Part shown: in pieces, positions 43,520 through 53,225 of the stretch
How positions within the stretch are numbered: the first letter of the stretch is position 1
Layout: each line of letters begins with the position of its first letter
From: Burkholderia savannae
GTDB taxonomy: Bacteria; Pseudomonadota; Gammaproteobacteria; Burkholderiales; Burkholderiaceae
NCBI RefSeq assembly: GCF_001524445.2
Contig: NZ_CP013417.1
Span: forward strand, 3,782,001 to 3,846,000
DNA: 64,000 nucleotides
Reading direction: 5' to 3'
Notes under the pieces: model-generated
Database searches by the model: none
What the model saw: only the letters and a program-made list of their open reading frames with translations
Told to the model about the DNA's origin: nothing
Made by a program: the position numbers and the translations under genes

Positions 43520-44761
43520 TCATCTCCCTTCCCCGATCGCCTCCGCGACCGCGCGCACGCGCGCCCCGTGCACCGCATCCTTGATCTTCGCGGGCTCGCC
43601 CGCGTGAGCCTGCGCGATCGCGCCCGCGTCGACCGAGCGCGCGGCGACGAGCGCCTGCCGCAGCCGCTCGGCCTGCGGATAGGGCGTCGCCTCGAGGCCC
43701 AGGCGGCCGCGCGCATCGGCCTCGCTCGCCTGCAGCGCCTCGGCGAAGCGCGCGGGCTTGCGCAGCGCGTCGGCGCGCTCGAGCAACCGCACGAGCGCGG
43801 CCGCGCCCATCTCCATCACGCGATGCAGGTTGCCGTGCTCGCGCGCGACGACGAGCGCCAGATCGCGGCACTCGTTCGGCACGCGCAACCGCTCGCACAG
43901 CGGCTTCAGCAGCTCGACGCTGCGCCCCTCGTGGCCGATGTGGCGCGGCAGCACGTCGGCGGGCGTCGTCGCCTTGCCGAGATCATGCGTGAGCGCCGCG
44001 AAGCGCACGGGCAGCGAATAGCCCTGCTTCGCCGCGTGATCGATCACCATCATCACGTGGACACCGGTATCGACTTCCGGGTGATAGTCGGCGCGCTGCG
44101 GCACGCCGAACAGCGCGTCGATCTCGGGCAGGATTCGCGCAAGCGCGCCGCATTCGCGCAGCACCGCGAACATCCGCGCGGGCTTCGCTTCCATCAGCCC
44201 GCGCGCGAGCTCCTGCCACACGCGCTCGGGCACGAGCGCGTCGACCTCGCCCGCCTCGGTCATCTCGCGCATCAGCACGGCCGTGCGCGGCGCGACCGAA
44301 AAATCGGCGAAGCGCGCAGCGAAGCGCGCGACGCGCAGAATCCGCACCGGGTCCTCGACGAACGCGTCGCCGACGTGCCGGAACACCTTCGCGCGCAAGT
44401 CCGCCTGCCCGCCGAACGGATCGACGACCGGCCCGACGAGCGCGCCGCCCGGGCTCACTTCGCGCGCCATCGCGTTGATCGTCAGGTCGCGCCGCGCGAG
44501 ATCCTGCTCGAGCGTCACGTCGGGCGCGTAATGGAACCGGAAGCCGTGATAGCCGGCCGCCGTCTTGCGCTCGGTGCGCGCGAGCGCGTATTCCTCGTGC
44601 GTGTCCGGGTGCAGGAACACCGGAAAATCCTTGCCCACCGGCTTGAAGCCTTGCGCGGCCATCTGCTCGGGCGTCGCGCCGACGACGACGTAGTCGCGGT
44701 CGCGCACCGGCAGGCCGAGCAATTCGTCGCGGATCGCGCCGCCCACCGCGTAGACATTCAT
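43520..44761 (-). CDS. cca: CCA tRNA nucleotidyltransferase (multifunctional, HD domain)
   Basis: 413 residues. Adds or repairs the CCA end of tRNA. VGGAIRDELLG and DRDYVVVG hold the nucleotidyltransferase motif; RRDLTINAMA is the class II signature; DPVRILRVARFAARF is the neck. The C-terminal HD domain (THDLGKA, near residue 250) gives phosphatase/phosphodiesterase activity as in the E. coli enzyme. The ATG overlaps the GST stop (ATGA). Confidence 0.95.
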   Translation of the reverse strand: MNVYAVGGAIRDELLGLPVRDRDYVVVGATPEQMAAQGFKPVGKDFPVFLHPDTHEEYALARTERKTAAGYHGFRFHYAPDVTLEQDLARRDLTINAMAREVSPGGALVGPVVDPFGGQADLRAKVFRHVGDAFVEDPVRILRVARFAARFADFSVAPRTAVLMREMTEAGEVDALVPERVWQELARGLMEAKPARMFAVLRECGALARILPEIDALFGVPQRADYHPEVDTGVHVMMVIDHAAKQGYSLPVRFAALTHDLGKATTPADVLPRHIGHEGRSVELLKPLCERLRVPNECRDLALVVAREHGNLHRVMEMGAAALVRLLERADALRKPARFAEALQASEADARGRLGLEATPYPQAERLRQALVAARSVDAGAIAQAHAGEPAKIKDAVHGARVRAVAEAIGEGR

Positions 44762-45405
44762 CGCGACGGCCCGTAGATGTCGATCACACGGGTTTCGCCG
44801 CGCGCGCCCTCGATCCATTCGCGCACGGCCGGCAGCTCGGCGACGCGCGCGGCATAAGCGCTCGCTTCGGCCGACAGCGGCGGCTCGTACGTCTTGAAGC
44901 GCAGCACGACGGGCGCGTACATCGCATCGACGATCGAAAACTCGCCGAACAGGAACGGGCCGCCCGACGCGGCGAGACAGGTGCGCCACAGCTCGTCGAT
45001 GCGCGCGACGTCGGCAAGCGCGGCGGGCGTCGCGCCACGCCCCGGGTGCGATTCGCGCACGTTGAGCGGCATGTCGCTGCGCAGCGCGCCGAAACCCGCG
45101 TGCATCTCGGCGCACACGCTGCGCGCCTGCGCCCGCGCGGCCGGGTCGCGCGGCCACAGCGCGTATTGCGGGAAGCGCTCGGCGAGCGTTTCGAGGATCG
45201 CGAGCGAATCCCAGACCGCGCCGCCGTCGTCGTCGACGAGGCACGGCACCTTGCCGGACGGCGAGTGCGCGCGGATACGCGCCGTCGTGTCGTCGAGGCG
45301 CAGCCCGATCATCACTTCGTCGAACGGAATCGCGAAGTGCTTCATCAGCACCCACGGGCGCATCGACCACGACGAGTAGTTCTTGTCTCCGATCACGAGT
45401 TTCAT
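44758..45405 (-). CDS. Glutathione S-transferase family protein
   Basis: 215 residues. N-terminal thioredoxin-like domain with YSSWSMRPWVLMKHF, the position of the catalytic Ser/Tyr, and the cis-Pro box GKVPCLVDD with DSLAILETLAERF. C-terminal helical domain. Substrate not predictable. Followed directly by cca. Confidence 0.9.
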   Translation of the reverse strand: MKLVIGDKNYSSWSMRPWVLMKHFAIPFDEVMIGLRLDDTTARIRAHSPSGKVPCLVDDDGGAVWDSLAILETLAERFPQYALWPRDPAARAQARSVCAEMHAGFGALRSDMPLNVRESHPGRGATPAALADVARIDELWRTCLAASGGPFLFGEFSIVDAMYAPVVLRFKTYEPPLSAEASAYAARVAELPAVREWIEGARGETRVIDIYGPSR

Positions 45406-45466
45406 GGGGTTCTTCCTGTAGTTGTCGATTGTCCGGCCGACCGGCGGCGGCCGTCGTTGCGGATGC

Positions 45467-46426
45467 TCACCGGCGCGTGCGCCAGCCGGAAAAGCGCGAG
45501 CGCAGCGCGGCGTCGCCGATGTAGGTCGGCGCGATGCTTTCGAGGCTCGCGGGCGTGATCCCGAGCTCGGGCGAGATCGGTCCCGTCATCACGCTCGGCA
45601 CCGACAGCGAAGCGAGATTGTCGCGCGTGATGAGCGGCTCGCCCGGCAGCATCTCGAACACGCAGGCTTGCAGCCGCGCAAGCGCGTCGGGCAGCCGGAC
45701 GATTCGCGCGTGGCGGCCGACGAGCCGGCCCGCATAGCGCACGAGCTCCTCGAGCCGATACGTGCGCGGCCCGCCGAGCTCGTAGGTCTTGCCGCGCGTC
45801 GCGTCGCGCGCGCATGCGTTCGCGATCGCCTGCGCGACGTCGCCGACGTAGATCGGCTGCATCAGCGCATCGGGCATCGCGAGCGGCACCACCGGAAAGA
45901 TCCGCTGAAGCCGCGCGAACGTATTGAGGAACGCGTCGCCCGGGCCGAACACGATCGACGGCCGGAACACCGTGACGCCGAGCGCGCCCGCCGCGGCCTG
46001 CGCGTGCAGCGCGGCCTCGCCGTCGCCTTTCGAGCGCAGGTACATGCTGGGCGCGCGCGGATCGGCGCCGAGCGCGCTCACGTGGAGCACGCGCGGCACG
46101 CGCGCTTCGATGCACGCCGCTGCGAGCGCCGCGGGCAGCGCGACGTGCAGCCGCTCGAAGCCCTCGCCGTACGGCGTGCCGCGCCCGCCGTGCAGCACGC
46201 CGACGAGATCGACGGCCGCTCTCGCGCCCGCCACGAAGCGCGCAAGTGCGCGCACGTCGAAGGCGGAAAGCTCGACGATGTCGACGGGCAGCATCGCGAG
46301 ATGCCGCGCATGCTCGCGGCGGCGCGTCGCGATCCGCACGCGCGCGCCCGCTTCGACGAGCGTGTTGACGAGGCGGCTGCCGATGAAGCCCGTGCCGCCG
46401 AGTACGGCGATGGTCTGGCCCTGCAT
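45467..46426 (-). CDS. NAD(P)-binding SDR protein, complex I NDUFA9-like family
   Basis: 319 residues. Rossmann motif VLGGTGFIGSRLV at the N-terminus; the atypical extended SDR family lacks the YxxxK in its usual form, though MYLRSKGDGE stands at that place. FRPSIVFGPGDAFLNTFARL and MQPIYVGDVAQAI are the typical NDUFA9-like boxes. Role in Burkholderia is not certain. Confidence 0.85.
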   Translation of the reverse strand: MQGQTIAVLGGTGFIGSRLVNTLVEAGARVRIATRRREHARHLAMLPVDIVELSAFDVRALARFVAGARAAVDLVGVLHGGRGTPYGEGFERLHVALPAALAAACIEARVPRVLHVSALGADPRAPSMYLRSKGDGEAALHAQAAAGALGVTVFRPSIVFGPGDAFLNTFARLQRIFPVVPLAMPDALMQPIYVGDVAQAIANACARDATRGKTYELGGPRTYRLEELVRYAGRLVGRHARIVRLPDALARLQACVFEMLPGEPLITRDNLASLSVPSVMTGPISPELGITPASLESIAPTYIGDAALRSRFSGWRTRR

Positions 46427-46564
46427 GATCGTGCCCCACCAAAGCGCGCCGCCGCGCGACGCGCGGCGGCGAAACCCACACGAAACCCCGGCTACGCCCG
46501 CAAAACGCTTGCGCTTGCGCGACGCTCACGCGCGCCGCATCCGCGCGGCGCGGCGCGGCGCGCG

Positions 46565-48526
46565 TCACGGCGCGATGAAGCCGAGGCGAGCCTTCAGCGA
46601 CTGCGGCTTCTTCTCGAAGAGCGCCGCATAGTACGTCTCGTTCGACAGCACGTTCTTCACGTAATCGCGCGTCTCGTTGAACGGGATCGTCTCGGCGAAG
46701 ATCGCGCCCTCGACCGGCCGCGCGAGCGCCTGCCGCCACTGGGCAGGCCGGCCCGGCCCGGCGTTGTAGCCCGCCGTCGCGAGCACCGCCGAGTTGTCGA
46801 ACTTCTGATAGATGTCGGACAGATACCAGGTGCCGAGCTGCACGTTCGTGTCGATGTCGTGCATCTGCGCGCGCGTGACCGTGCCGAGGCCGAGCTTCTT
46901 CGCGACGAGCTGCGCGGTTGCCGGCATCAGCTGCATCAGGCCGCCCGCGCCCACCGACGAGCGCGCGTTCGTGATGAAGCGCGACTCCTGGCGGATCAGC
47001 CCGTACGCCCATTCGATGTCGAGCCCGTTGGTCTGCGCGTAGCGCTCGACGACGTCGCGGTACGGCGACGGATAGCGCAGCGAGAAATCGTGCTCGGCCG
47101 TCGTGCGATCGGCCGTGTTGACCGTGCGGTCGAGCAGGTCGACGCGCTTGCCGTACTCGGCCGCCGCGAGCAGTTGCCGATCGGTCATCCCGCGCAGCGA
47201 CCAGTTCCATTCGCGATTGCCCTCGAGCCGCAGATTGAGCGCGTAGAAGCGCTGCGCGAGCGCGAAGCCCGGCACCTTGCTCATCGCGTCGATCTCGGCG
47301 TCCGTCACCTTCGTGCGCGGCGGGATCACCGTCTTCTGGCCGAGCTCCTCGCCCGCGAGCTGGCCGTAGAAGTTGAACTGCCCGGCGATCCGCTCGAATT
47401 CCTGGTTCGCCTTCAGCGTGTCGCCCGTCTCCTTCAGCGCGCGGCCGCGCCAGTAGATCCACGTCGTGTCGTCGCGCAGCCGCTCGGGCATCTGGTCGAT
47501 CGAGCGGCGCACCATCGGCCAGTCGCCCGCGAGCAGCGCCGCGCGCACGCGCCACTCGTACGCGGAATTCGAGAGCGGCGCGTCCATCGATTTGCGATAC
47601 CACGACGACGCCTGCGGCAAGCGCTTCACCGCCGCCTGATAGCCGATCTCGCCCCAGCCGATCGCCTGCTCGGCGGCCGACAGCGTCGACGCGAGCGACG
47701 TGAGCTGGCCCGCCGCCGCCTCCGGATCGTTGCGCGCCATCCGCGTGATCGCGACGAGCGCGAGCTGCCGCGACGCGGCGTCGGCGCCGACGCCGACGCC
47801 GCGCGCGAGGAAGAGCGGCGGCGCGCTCGTCACCTGGTCGAAGGCGGCCGGGCGCGGGCCGAGCGCGTCGGCGATCTTGCCGCCGAGCGTCGTGTAGTTC
47901 TGCTCGTACGCGAGGCGCACCTGCGCCCACACGTCGTCGCTCGAGAACTGCTGGTTCGCCGCGAGCGCGGTGATGAGATCGACGCACGCGTCGCCGTAAT
48001 ACTTCGGCTCGACGAGCAGCTCGCGCGCCATGTCCGCGACGTTCTCGCCGTGCGCCGCGCGCGATTCGAGCGAATAGCACTTGACCTGCGTGTCGTCGTC
48101 GAGCACGAAGCGCTTGTATTGCTCGTCGAAATTGCGCCAGTCGTGGCGCGCGCCGAGCACGAGCAGGTAATCGTTGCGCATCCGGTCGGCGATCGCCTGG
48201 CCGTCGTAGCGCGACAGGAACGACAGCACCGGCGCGTCGGGCGCGTCGAGCCGCGCATGGCCCGACGAATCGAACAGCTGCGGCTTGATCTGGAAGTATT
48301 CGAGATACGACGGCGCCGGATAATTCGGGATCGTCGCCGCGAGTTGCGCGGCGCGCACCGGATCGTTCTTGCGCGCGGCTTCGCGCAGCTGGACGAAGGC
48401 CTGATCGTCGTTCGACGACGCTTCGTCGGCGGTCTGCGCGGCGCAGGCGGCCGCCCCGACGGCCAGCACGGCGGCGACGAGGGGCGCCGCGACCGCGCGA
48501 TATACTCGAAAAAGGTTGGTGGACAT
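46565..48526 (-). CDS. slt: Soluble lytic murein transglycosylase
   Basis: 653 residues. A signal peptide (hydrophobic core VAAVLAVGAAACAAQ) sends it to the periplasm. A long helical superhelix domain forms the ring of the Slt70 enzyme; the C-terminal SLT domain has the catalytic glutamate in LIRQESRF, with SVGAGGLMQLMPATAQ and TAGYNAGPGRP. Start ATG 48526 is placed so that the divergent folate gene just follows. Confidence 0.93.
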   Translation of the reverse strand: MSTNLFRVYRAVAAPLVAAVLAVGAAACAAQTADEASSNDDQAFVQLREAARKNDPVRAAQLAATIPNYPAPSYLEYFQIKPQLFDSSGHARLDAPDAPVLSFLSRYDGQAIADRMRNDYLLVLGARHDWRNFDEQYKRFVLDDDTQVKCYSLESRAAHGENVADMARELLVEPKYYGDACVDLITALAANQQFSSDDVWAQVRLAYEQNYTTLGGKIADALGPRPAAFDQVTSAPPLFLARGVGVGADAASRQLALVAITRMARNDPEAAAGQLTSLASTLSAAEQAIGWGEIGYQAAVKRLPQASSWYRKSMDAPLSNSAYEWRVRAALLAGDWPMVRRSIDQMPERLRDDTTWIYWRGRALKETGDTLKANQEFERIAGQFNFYGQLAGEELGQKTVIPPRTKVTDAEIDAMSKVPGFALAQRFYALNLRLEGNREWNWSLRGMTDRQLLAAAEYGKRVDLLDRTVNTADRTTAEHDFSLRYPSPYRDVVERYAQTNGLDIEWAYGLIRQESRFITNARSSVGAGGLMQLMPATAQLVAKKLGLGTVTRAQMHDIDTNVQLGTWYLSDIYQKFDNSAVLATAGYNAGPGRPAQWRQALARPVEGAIFAETIPFNETRDYVKNVLSNETYYAALFEKKPQSLKARLGFIAP

Positions 48527-48548
48527 CGTTTGTGAACGGAGCACTCTA

Positions 48549-49145
48549 GTGAGCGAAAGCATAGCACGCGCCCCGGCGCCGAATCCGAAGCAAACGCTGC
48601 GCGAAACGCTTGCGCAGCGCCGCCTCGACGCGAATCGCTCGGCGCTCGCGCACGACGCGCTCGCGCAGCGCGTGCTCGCGATCCTCGCGGACAGCGCGCC
48701 GCGCACGGTCGGCTTCTATTGGCCGCTCGCGGGCGAGTTCGACGCGCGCGACGCGATCGCGTCGTGGCTCGCGGGCGATGCGGGCCGGCAGGCCGCGCTG
48801 CCTGTGATCGGCCAGCCCCGCACGCCGCTCGAATTCCACGCGTGGACGCCCGATGCGCCGATGCGCGAGGGCCGCCATCGGATTCCCGAGCCCGCGGCGG
48901 GCGCGCGGCTCGTGCCGGACCTGCTGCTGATTCCGTGCGTCGGCTTCGATCACGGCTGCTTCCGGCTCGGCTACGGCGGCGGGTATTACGACCGCACGCT
49001 CGCCGCGTGGCCCGGCGCCGCGCGGCCCGTGACGGTCGGGCTCGCCTACGACGCGTGCGGGGTGCGCGAGCTGCCGCGCGAAGCGCACGATCTGCCGCTC
49101 GACTGGATCGTCACCGAATCGCGGAGTTACCGCTCGGGCGACTGA
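48549..49145 (+). CDS. fthC: 5-formyltetrahydrofolate cyclo-ligase
   Basis: 198 residues from GTG 48549, with ACGGAG upstream; a longer reading would overlap the divergent slt start. Converts 5-formyl-THF to methenyl-THF with ATP. The family signature LGYGGGYYDRTLA is present near residue 145, preceded by LLIPCVGFD. Often called ygfA. Confidence 0.92.
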   Translation: MSESIARAPAPNPKQTLRETLAQRRLDANRSALAHDALAQRVLAILADSAPRTVGFYWPLAGEFDARDAIASWLAGDAGRQAALPVIGQPRTPLEFHAWTPDAPMREGRHRIPEPAAGARLVPDLLLIPCVGFDHGCFRLGYGGGYYDRTLAAWPGAARPVTVGLAYDACGVRELPREAHDLPLDWIVTESRSYRSGD

Positions 49146-49278
49146 GGCGGCGACACGGCGGCACATCGACGCGCCTGACGCGGCCGCCAAGCCCGACGCG
49201 CCGACATATCGACGCGCCCGACATGTCGACGCGCCCGACACGCGGGCGCGCCGCCCGTCGGGCCGCCGCCAAGCCCGC

Positions 49279-49791
49279 CTAGAGCGAAGCGGCCGCGCGC
49301 GCCGCGGTGTCGTACAACCCGGACGCGTGGCGCAACAGTTGCGCGGCGTCGCCGATCTGCTCGTTCGTGAGCCCGCTGTCCTTCAGGGTCTCGATCAGGC
49401 AGCGCTCGCGCACGTCGCGATACTTGAGGCAGAGCGCGCGGCCCGCGCCGGTCGCCTCAAAGAACACCTCCTTGCCTGTCTTTTCGCTTTTTACGTACCC
49501 TCTAGCTACCAGCTTCTTGAGCGCATACGTCGCGACGTGCGTGTCCTCGATGTTGAGCACGAAGCAAATGTCGGCGAGTTTCTTCTTGCGGTCCCGGTGG
49601 CTCACGTGGTGCAGCAGCGACACTTCGACGGCCGTCATGTCCTTCGCCCCCGCAGCAGCCATGCACCGGACCATCCAGCGATTGAACGCGTTTCCCGCCA
49701 TGATGAGCGCATATTCGAGCTCGGACAGCTCCGCGCTCGTCTCGGAAACGAGATGTTCGGACGATACGATCTTGGTCGGATGACGCTGCAT
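49279..49791 (-). CDS. MarR-like winged-helix regulator
   Basis: 170 residues. The middle reads MTAVEVSLLHHVSHRDRKKK, then LADICFVLNIEDTHVATYAL, the winged-helix of the MarR group, followed by the wing EKTGKEVFFEAT. Divergent from the pxp operon with an AT-rich inverted repeat between, so it is the likely regulator of 5-oxoproline use; inference from position. Confidence 0.82.
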   Translation of the reverse strand: MQRHPTKIVSSEHLVSETSAELSELEYALIMAGNAFNRWMVRCMAAAGAKDMTAVEVSLLHHVSHRDRKKKLADICFVLNIEDTHVATYALKKLVARGYVKSEKTGKEVFFEATGAGRALCLKYRDVRERCLIETLKDSGLTNEQIGDAAQLLRHASGLYDTAARAAASL

Positions 49792-49879
49792 GGCGAATCG
49801 GCGAAGGTGGAGCGAAGGTGCGCGAAAGTGTACGCCAAGATCGTCCGCGCGGCGTCCGCCGAAATTTTTCGACGAGAAG

Positions 49880-49900
49880 TTATCGACATTTTATTGATAA
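49880..49900. promoter_or_regulatory. Candidate MarR-type operator in the divergent regulator/pxpB promoter
   Basis: TTATCGA-CATTTTA-TTGATAA is a 21-base imperfect palindrome (one mismatch between arms). It is AT-rich in a GC-rich genome and lies 41 bases before pxpB, a position where binding would block transcription. Confidence 0.5.
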
Positions 49901-49940
49901 TGTATTCTTCACCCGGCCCAACGCCGTTTGCTTGCCATCG

Positions 49941-50597
49941 ATGATCACTCCACGCATCTATCCGCTTGGCGATACCGCCCTCGTCTGCGAGGCGCCCCCT
50001 CCCGCGACGCTCGAATGCCAGCGCCGCGTGTGGGCGGTCGCGAGCGCGGCGGCGGGCTGGCCGCACGTCGTCGACGTCGTGCCCGGCATGAACAATCTGA
50101 CGATCGTGTTCGATCCGCTCGAGACGACGGCCGACGCGCTCGCGCCGCTGATGAAGACCGCGTGGCGCGATGCGGACCAGGTCGCCGAAAGCAGGCGCGA
50201 GGTCGAGATCCCCGTCGAGTACGGCGGCGCGTTCGGCCCCGATCTCGACGCGGTCGCGAAGCACACGGGGCTTGCGCGCGACGAAGTCGTGCGGCGCCAT
50301 TCGGCGGGCACCTACGTCGTGTTCTTCCTCGGCTTCCAGCCGGGCTTCACGTACATGGGCGGCCTCGACGGTTCGCTGCACACGCCGCGGCGCGCCGCGC
50401 CCCGGCTCGAAGTGCCGGCCGGCTCGGTCGGCATCGGCGGCGAGCAGACGGGCATCTATCCGGCCGCCGCGCCGGGCGGCTGGCAGCTGATCGGCCGCAC
50501 GCCGCTCGCGCTCTTCGATCCCGCGCGCACGCCGCCGACGCTGCTGCAGCCGGGCGATCGCGTGCGCTTCACCGTCGCAGGAGTGCATAGCGGATGA
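49941..50597 (+). CDS. pxpB: 5-oxoprolinase subunit PxpB
   Basis: 218 residues. Carboxyltransferase-like subunit C domain (KipI family). FFLGFQPGFTYMGGL is the typical segment, with TPRRAAPRLEVPAGSVGIGG. Together with PxpA and PxpC it opens 5-oxoproline to glutamate with ATP. Its stop overlaps the pxpC start. Confidence 0.94.
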   Translation: MITPRIYPLGDTALVCEAPPPATLECQRRVWAVASAAAGWPHVVDVVPGMNNLTIVFDPLETTADALAPLMKTAWRDADQVAESRREVEIPVEYGGAFGPDLDAVAKHTGLARDEVVRRHSAGTYVVFFLGFQPGFTYMGGLDGSLHTPRRAAPRLEVPAGSVGIGGEQTGIYPAAAPGGWQLIGRTPLALFDPARTPPTLLQPGDRVRFTVAGVHSG

Positions 50598-51673
50598 CTT
50601 CACGCCAAGGAACAGGCGGCATCGAAGTGCTGCGCGCCGGCCCGCTCTCGACGATCCAGGATCTCGGCCGCCGCGGCTATCGCCATCTCGGCGTCGCGCA
50701 AAGCGGCGCGCTCGATTCGCTCGCGCTCGAAGTCGGCAATCGCCTCGTCGGCAACCGGCCGGACGCCGCCGCGATCGAAATCACGCTCGGCCCCGCGTCG
50801 TTCCGCTTTCCGCGCGCCACACGCGTCGCGATCACCGGCACCGAGTTCGGCGCGACGCTCGACGGCGTGCCCGTCTACTCGTGGTGGAGCGTGCCCGTCG
50901 CGGCCGGCCAGACGCTCGCGCTGCCCGTCGCGAAGCGCGGGATGCGCGGCTATCTGTGCGTGGCGGGCGGCATCGACGTGCTGCCGATGCTCGGCTCGCG
51001 CAGCACCGATCTCGCGTCGCGCTTCGGCGGCCTCGGCGGCCGCATGCTGCGCGACGGCGATCGCCTGCCCGTCGGCATGCCGCCCGCCGGCGCGCCCGCG
51101 TGCGTCGCGCCCGACGCGCCCGAGTTCGGCGTGAAGGCGCCCGCGTGGTGTTCGTTCGCGCGCGTCGACGAGCATCCGCGCCGCCACAAGCACACGCACG
51201 CCGCATGGGCGATGCCCGTGCGCGTGCTGCCCGGCCCGCAATACGCGGGCTTCGCGCCGGCGGCGCAACAGGCGTTCTGGGACGAGGAATGGGTCGTCAC
51301 GCCGAACAGCAACCGGATGGGCTACCGGCTCTCGGGCGCGAAGCTCGAACGCGCGGAATCGGGCGACCTGCTCTCGCACGCGGTGCTGCCGGGCACGATC
51401 CAGGTGCCGGGCAACGGCCAGCCGATCGTGCTGATGAACGACGCGCAGACGACGGGCGGCTATCCGCGGATCGGCGCGGTGATCCGCGCGGACCTCTGGA
51501 AGCTCGCGCAGGCGCGCCTGAACCTGCCGATCCGCTTCGTCCGCGTGACGGCGGCGGCCGCGCGCGACGCGCTCGCCGCCGAGCGCGCGTACCTGCGGCA
51601 GATCGACATCGCGATCGAGATGCGCGAGGAGGCGCTGCAGCGCACGCGCGCCGCGCGCGGGGTGGCCGCATGA
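50594..51673 (+). CDS. pxpC: 5-oxoprolinase subunit PxpC
   Basis: 359 residues, KipA/biotin-dependent carboxylase-like family. [20 protein letters not shown] and [20 protein letters not shown] are conserved; [14 protein letters not shown] is the end box. Coupled to pxpB by an ATGA overlap. Confidence 0.94.
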   Translation: MTSRQGTGGIEVLRAGPLSTIQDLGRRGYRHLGVAQSGALDSLALEVGNRLVGNRPDAAAIEITLGPASFRFPRATRVAITGTEFGATLDGVPVYSWWSVPVAAGQTLALPVAKRGMRGYLCVAGGIDVLPMLGSRSTDLASRFGGLGGRMLRDGDRLPVGMPPAGAPACVAPDAPEFGVKAPAWCSFARVDEHPRRHKHTHAAWAMPVRVLPGPQYAGFAPAAQQAFWDEEWVVTPNSNRMGYRLSGAKLERAESGDLLSHAVLPGTIQVPGNGQPIVLMNDAQTTGGYPRIGAVIRADLWKLAQARLNLPIRFVRVTAAAARDALAAERAYLRQIDIAIEMREEALQRTRAARGVAA

Positions 51674-51737
51674 GATTCTGGAGGACCGAGGGCCGCGGCG
51701 CGGCCGGCCGGTCGCGAACGCTTTAGGCAGAAACATC

Positions 51738-52502
51738 ATGGAAATCGATTTGAACGCCGACCTCGGCGAAGGCTGCGGCTCCGACGAGGCGCTTCTCGAC
51801 CTCGTCACGTCGGCGAACATCGCGTGCGGCTGGCACGCGGGCGGCGCCCAGGCGATGCGCGACTGCGTGCGCTGGGCGGTGGAAAAAGGCGTGTCGATCG
51901 GCGCGCATCCGAGCTTTCACGATCCGGAGAACTTCGGCCGCAAGGAAATGGACTTGCCCGCGGGCGAAATTTACGCGGGCGTGCTGTATCAGCTCGGCGC
52001 GCTGTCCGCGATCGCGCAGGCGGAAGGCGGGCGCATCGCGCACGTGAAGCCGCACGGCGCGCTGTACAACCAGGCGGCGCGCGACGCCGAGATCGCCGAC
52101 GCGGTCGTGTCCGCGATCCACGATTTCGATCCATCGCTCGCGGTGTTCGGCCTCGCGAAGAGCGGCTTCGTCGAAGCCGCGCGGCAAGCCGGGCTCGTCG
52201 CCGTCGAGGAAGTGTTCGCCGACCGCGGCTATCGCGCGGACGGCTCGCTCGTGCCGCGCAGCCAGCCGGGCGCGTTCGTCGAAGACGAGGACGAGATGCT
52301 CGCGCGCACGCTCGAAATGGTCCGCGGCCATCGCGTGCGCGCGGTCACGGGCGAATGGGTGCCGCTCAACGCGCAGACGGTCTGTCTGCACGGCGACGGT
52401 CCGCACGCGCTCGCGTTCGCCAGGCGAATTCGCGCGGCGCTCGAGGCGGCCGGCATCGACATGCACGCGCCAGGCGCGGAGCATGCGGGAGCGCGCGCTT
52501 AA
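51738..52502 (+). CDS. pxpA: 5-oxoprolinase subunit PxpA (LamB/YcsF family)
   Basis: 254 residues. [20 protein letters not shown] starts the family; IACGWHAGG and IGAHPSFHD provide likely metal or substrate ligands; [15 protein letters not shown] is the second box. Last pxp gene, followed by a heptamer array. Confidence 0.95.
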   Translation: MEIDLNADLGEGCGSDEALLDLVTSANIACGWHAGGAQAMRDCVRWAVEKGVSIGAHPSFHDPENFGRKEMDLPAGEIYAGVLYQLGALSAIAQAEGGRIAHVKPHGALYNQAARDAEIADAVVSAIHDFDPSLAVFGLAKSGFVEAARQAGLVAVEEVFADRGYRADGSLVPRSQPGAFVEDEDEMLARTLEMVRGHRVRAVTGEWVPLNAQTVCLHGDGPHALAFARRIRAALEAAGIDMHAPGAEHAGARA

Positions 52503-52529
52503 GGGCGCTAGGTTCAAAGGCCCGAAGGG

Positions 52530-52725
52530 TTCGGGGTTCGGGGTTCGGGGTTCGGGGTTCGGGGTTCGGGGTTCGGGGTTCGGGGTTCGGGGTTCGGGGT
52601 TCGGGGTTCGGGGTTCGGGGTTCGGGGTTCGAGGTTCGAGGTTCGAGGTTCGAGGTTCGAGGTTCGAGGTTCGAGGCTCGAGGCTCGAGGCTCGAGGTCC
52701 GAGGCCCGAGGTCCGAGGTCCGACG
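52530..52725. repeat. Heptamer tandem array (TTCGGGG and variants), 28 units
   Basis: Fourteen TTCGGGG, seven TTCGAGG, three CTCGAGG, then TCCGAGG, CCCGAGG, TCCGAGG and TCCGACG, in perfect 7-base steps. The array begins 28 bases after the pxpA stop. Graded variants show an old array with a homogeneous, recently expanded left half. Four-G runs every seven bases make the plus strand prone to G-quadruplex. Confidence 0.97.
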
Positions 52726-53225
52726 CCCGGCCGGCGGCGCGCGCGTGTGCGCAGCGACCCGGCCCGGCGCACACGGTTCGCCGCGATCGCGCGCATTCGG
52801 ATGCGCGGCTCGGCGCGCGGGACGCCCTGCGGGCCCGAGCATCGCGCAAATCGCGGCGCAGCGCACGACTGACGCGAGCAGGCCGGCGTCTGACCGACGG
52901 CCGCCGCGCGCCGAACGGCCGCGAACGATGAACTCCGCCCGGCGCGCGCCACGCGCCGGGCGCACACGACACCTTGCATGCGGCGGGCCGCGCCCGCCGC
53001 AAGAACCATTCGCCGACGCGGCGAAGGCCGGCGCGCGCGCATGCTCGCGCGAGCCGCCTTCGCCCGGATCGCGCGGACGCGCGCAACGAACGCGCGCCCG
53101 CCCTGCAGTCCCGAGCGGCCACGAGAGCCGCAAAGGCCCATCGGCGCGCCGGCCGCGCGCCGATCGCAAGCCGCCCGCGCGCCGCTCCAAGACGGCGCGC
53201 GTCAACCCATGTCAGGAGAATGTTC
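52726..53225. other. Intergenic region ahead of the DUF969 gene
   Basis: No gene seen; the plus frame into the DUF969 protein is open but Arg/Ala-rich without a ribosome site. AGGAG at 53215-53219 serves the ATG at 53226. Confidence 0.55.

Noticed and set aside
42583..43607. Several short frames between the kinase and cca genes
   Set aside because: None has a start signal, motif or support from neighbours.
44758..44764. cca start overlapping the GST stop as a frameshift fusion
   Set aside because: Both proteins are full length with proper starts and ends; the overlap is ordinary ATGA coupling.
52530..52725. Heptamer array as a CRISPR or coding repeat
   Set aside because: Units are contiguous without spacers; the repeat frame has no gene context and unit length is not a multiple of three.
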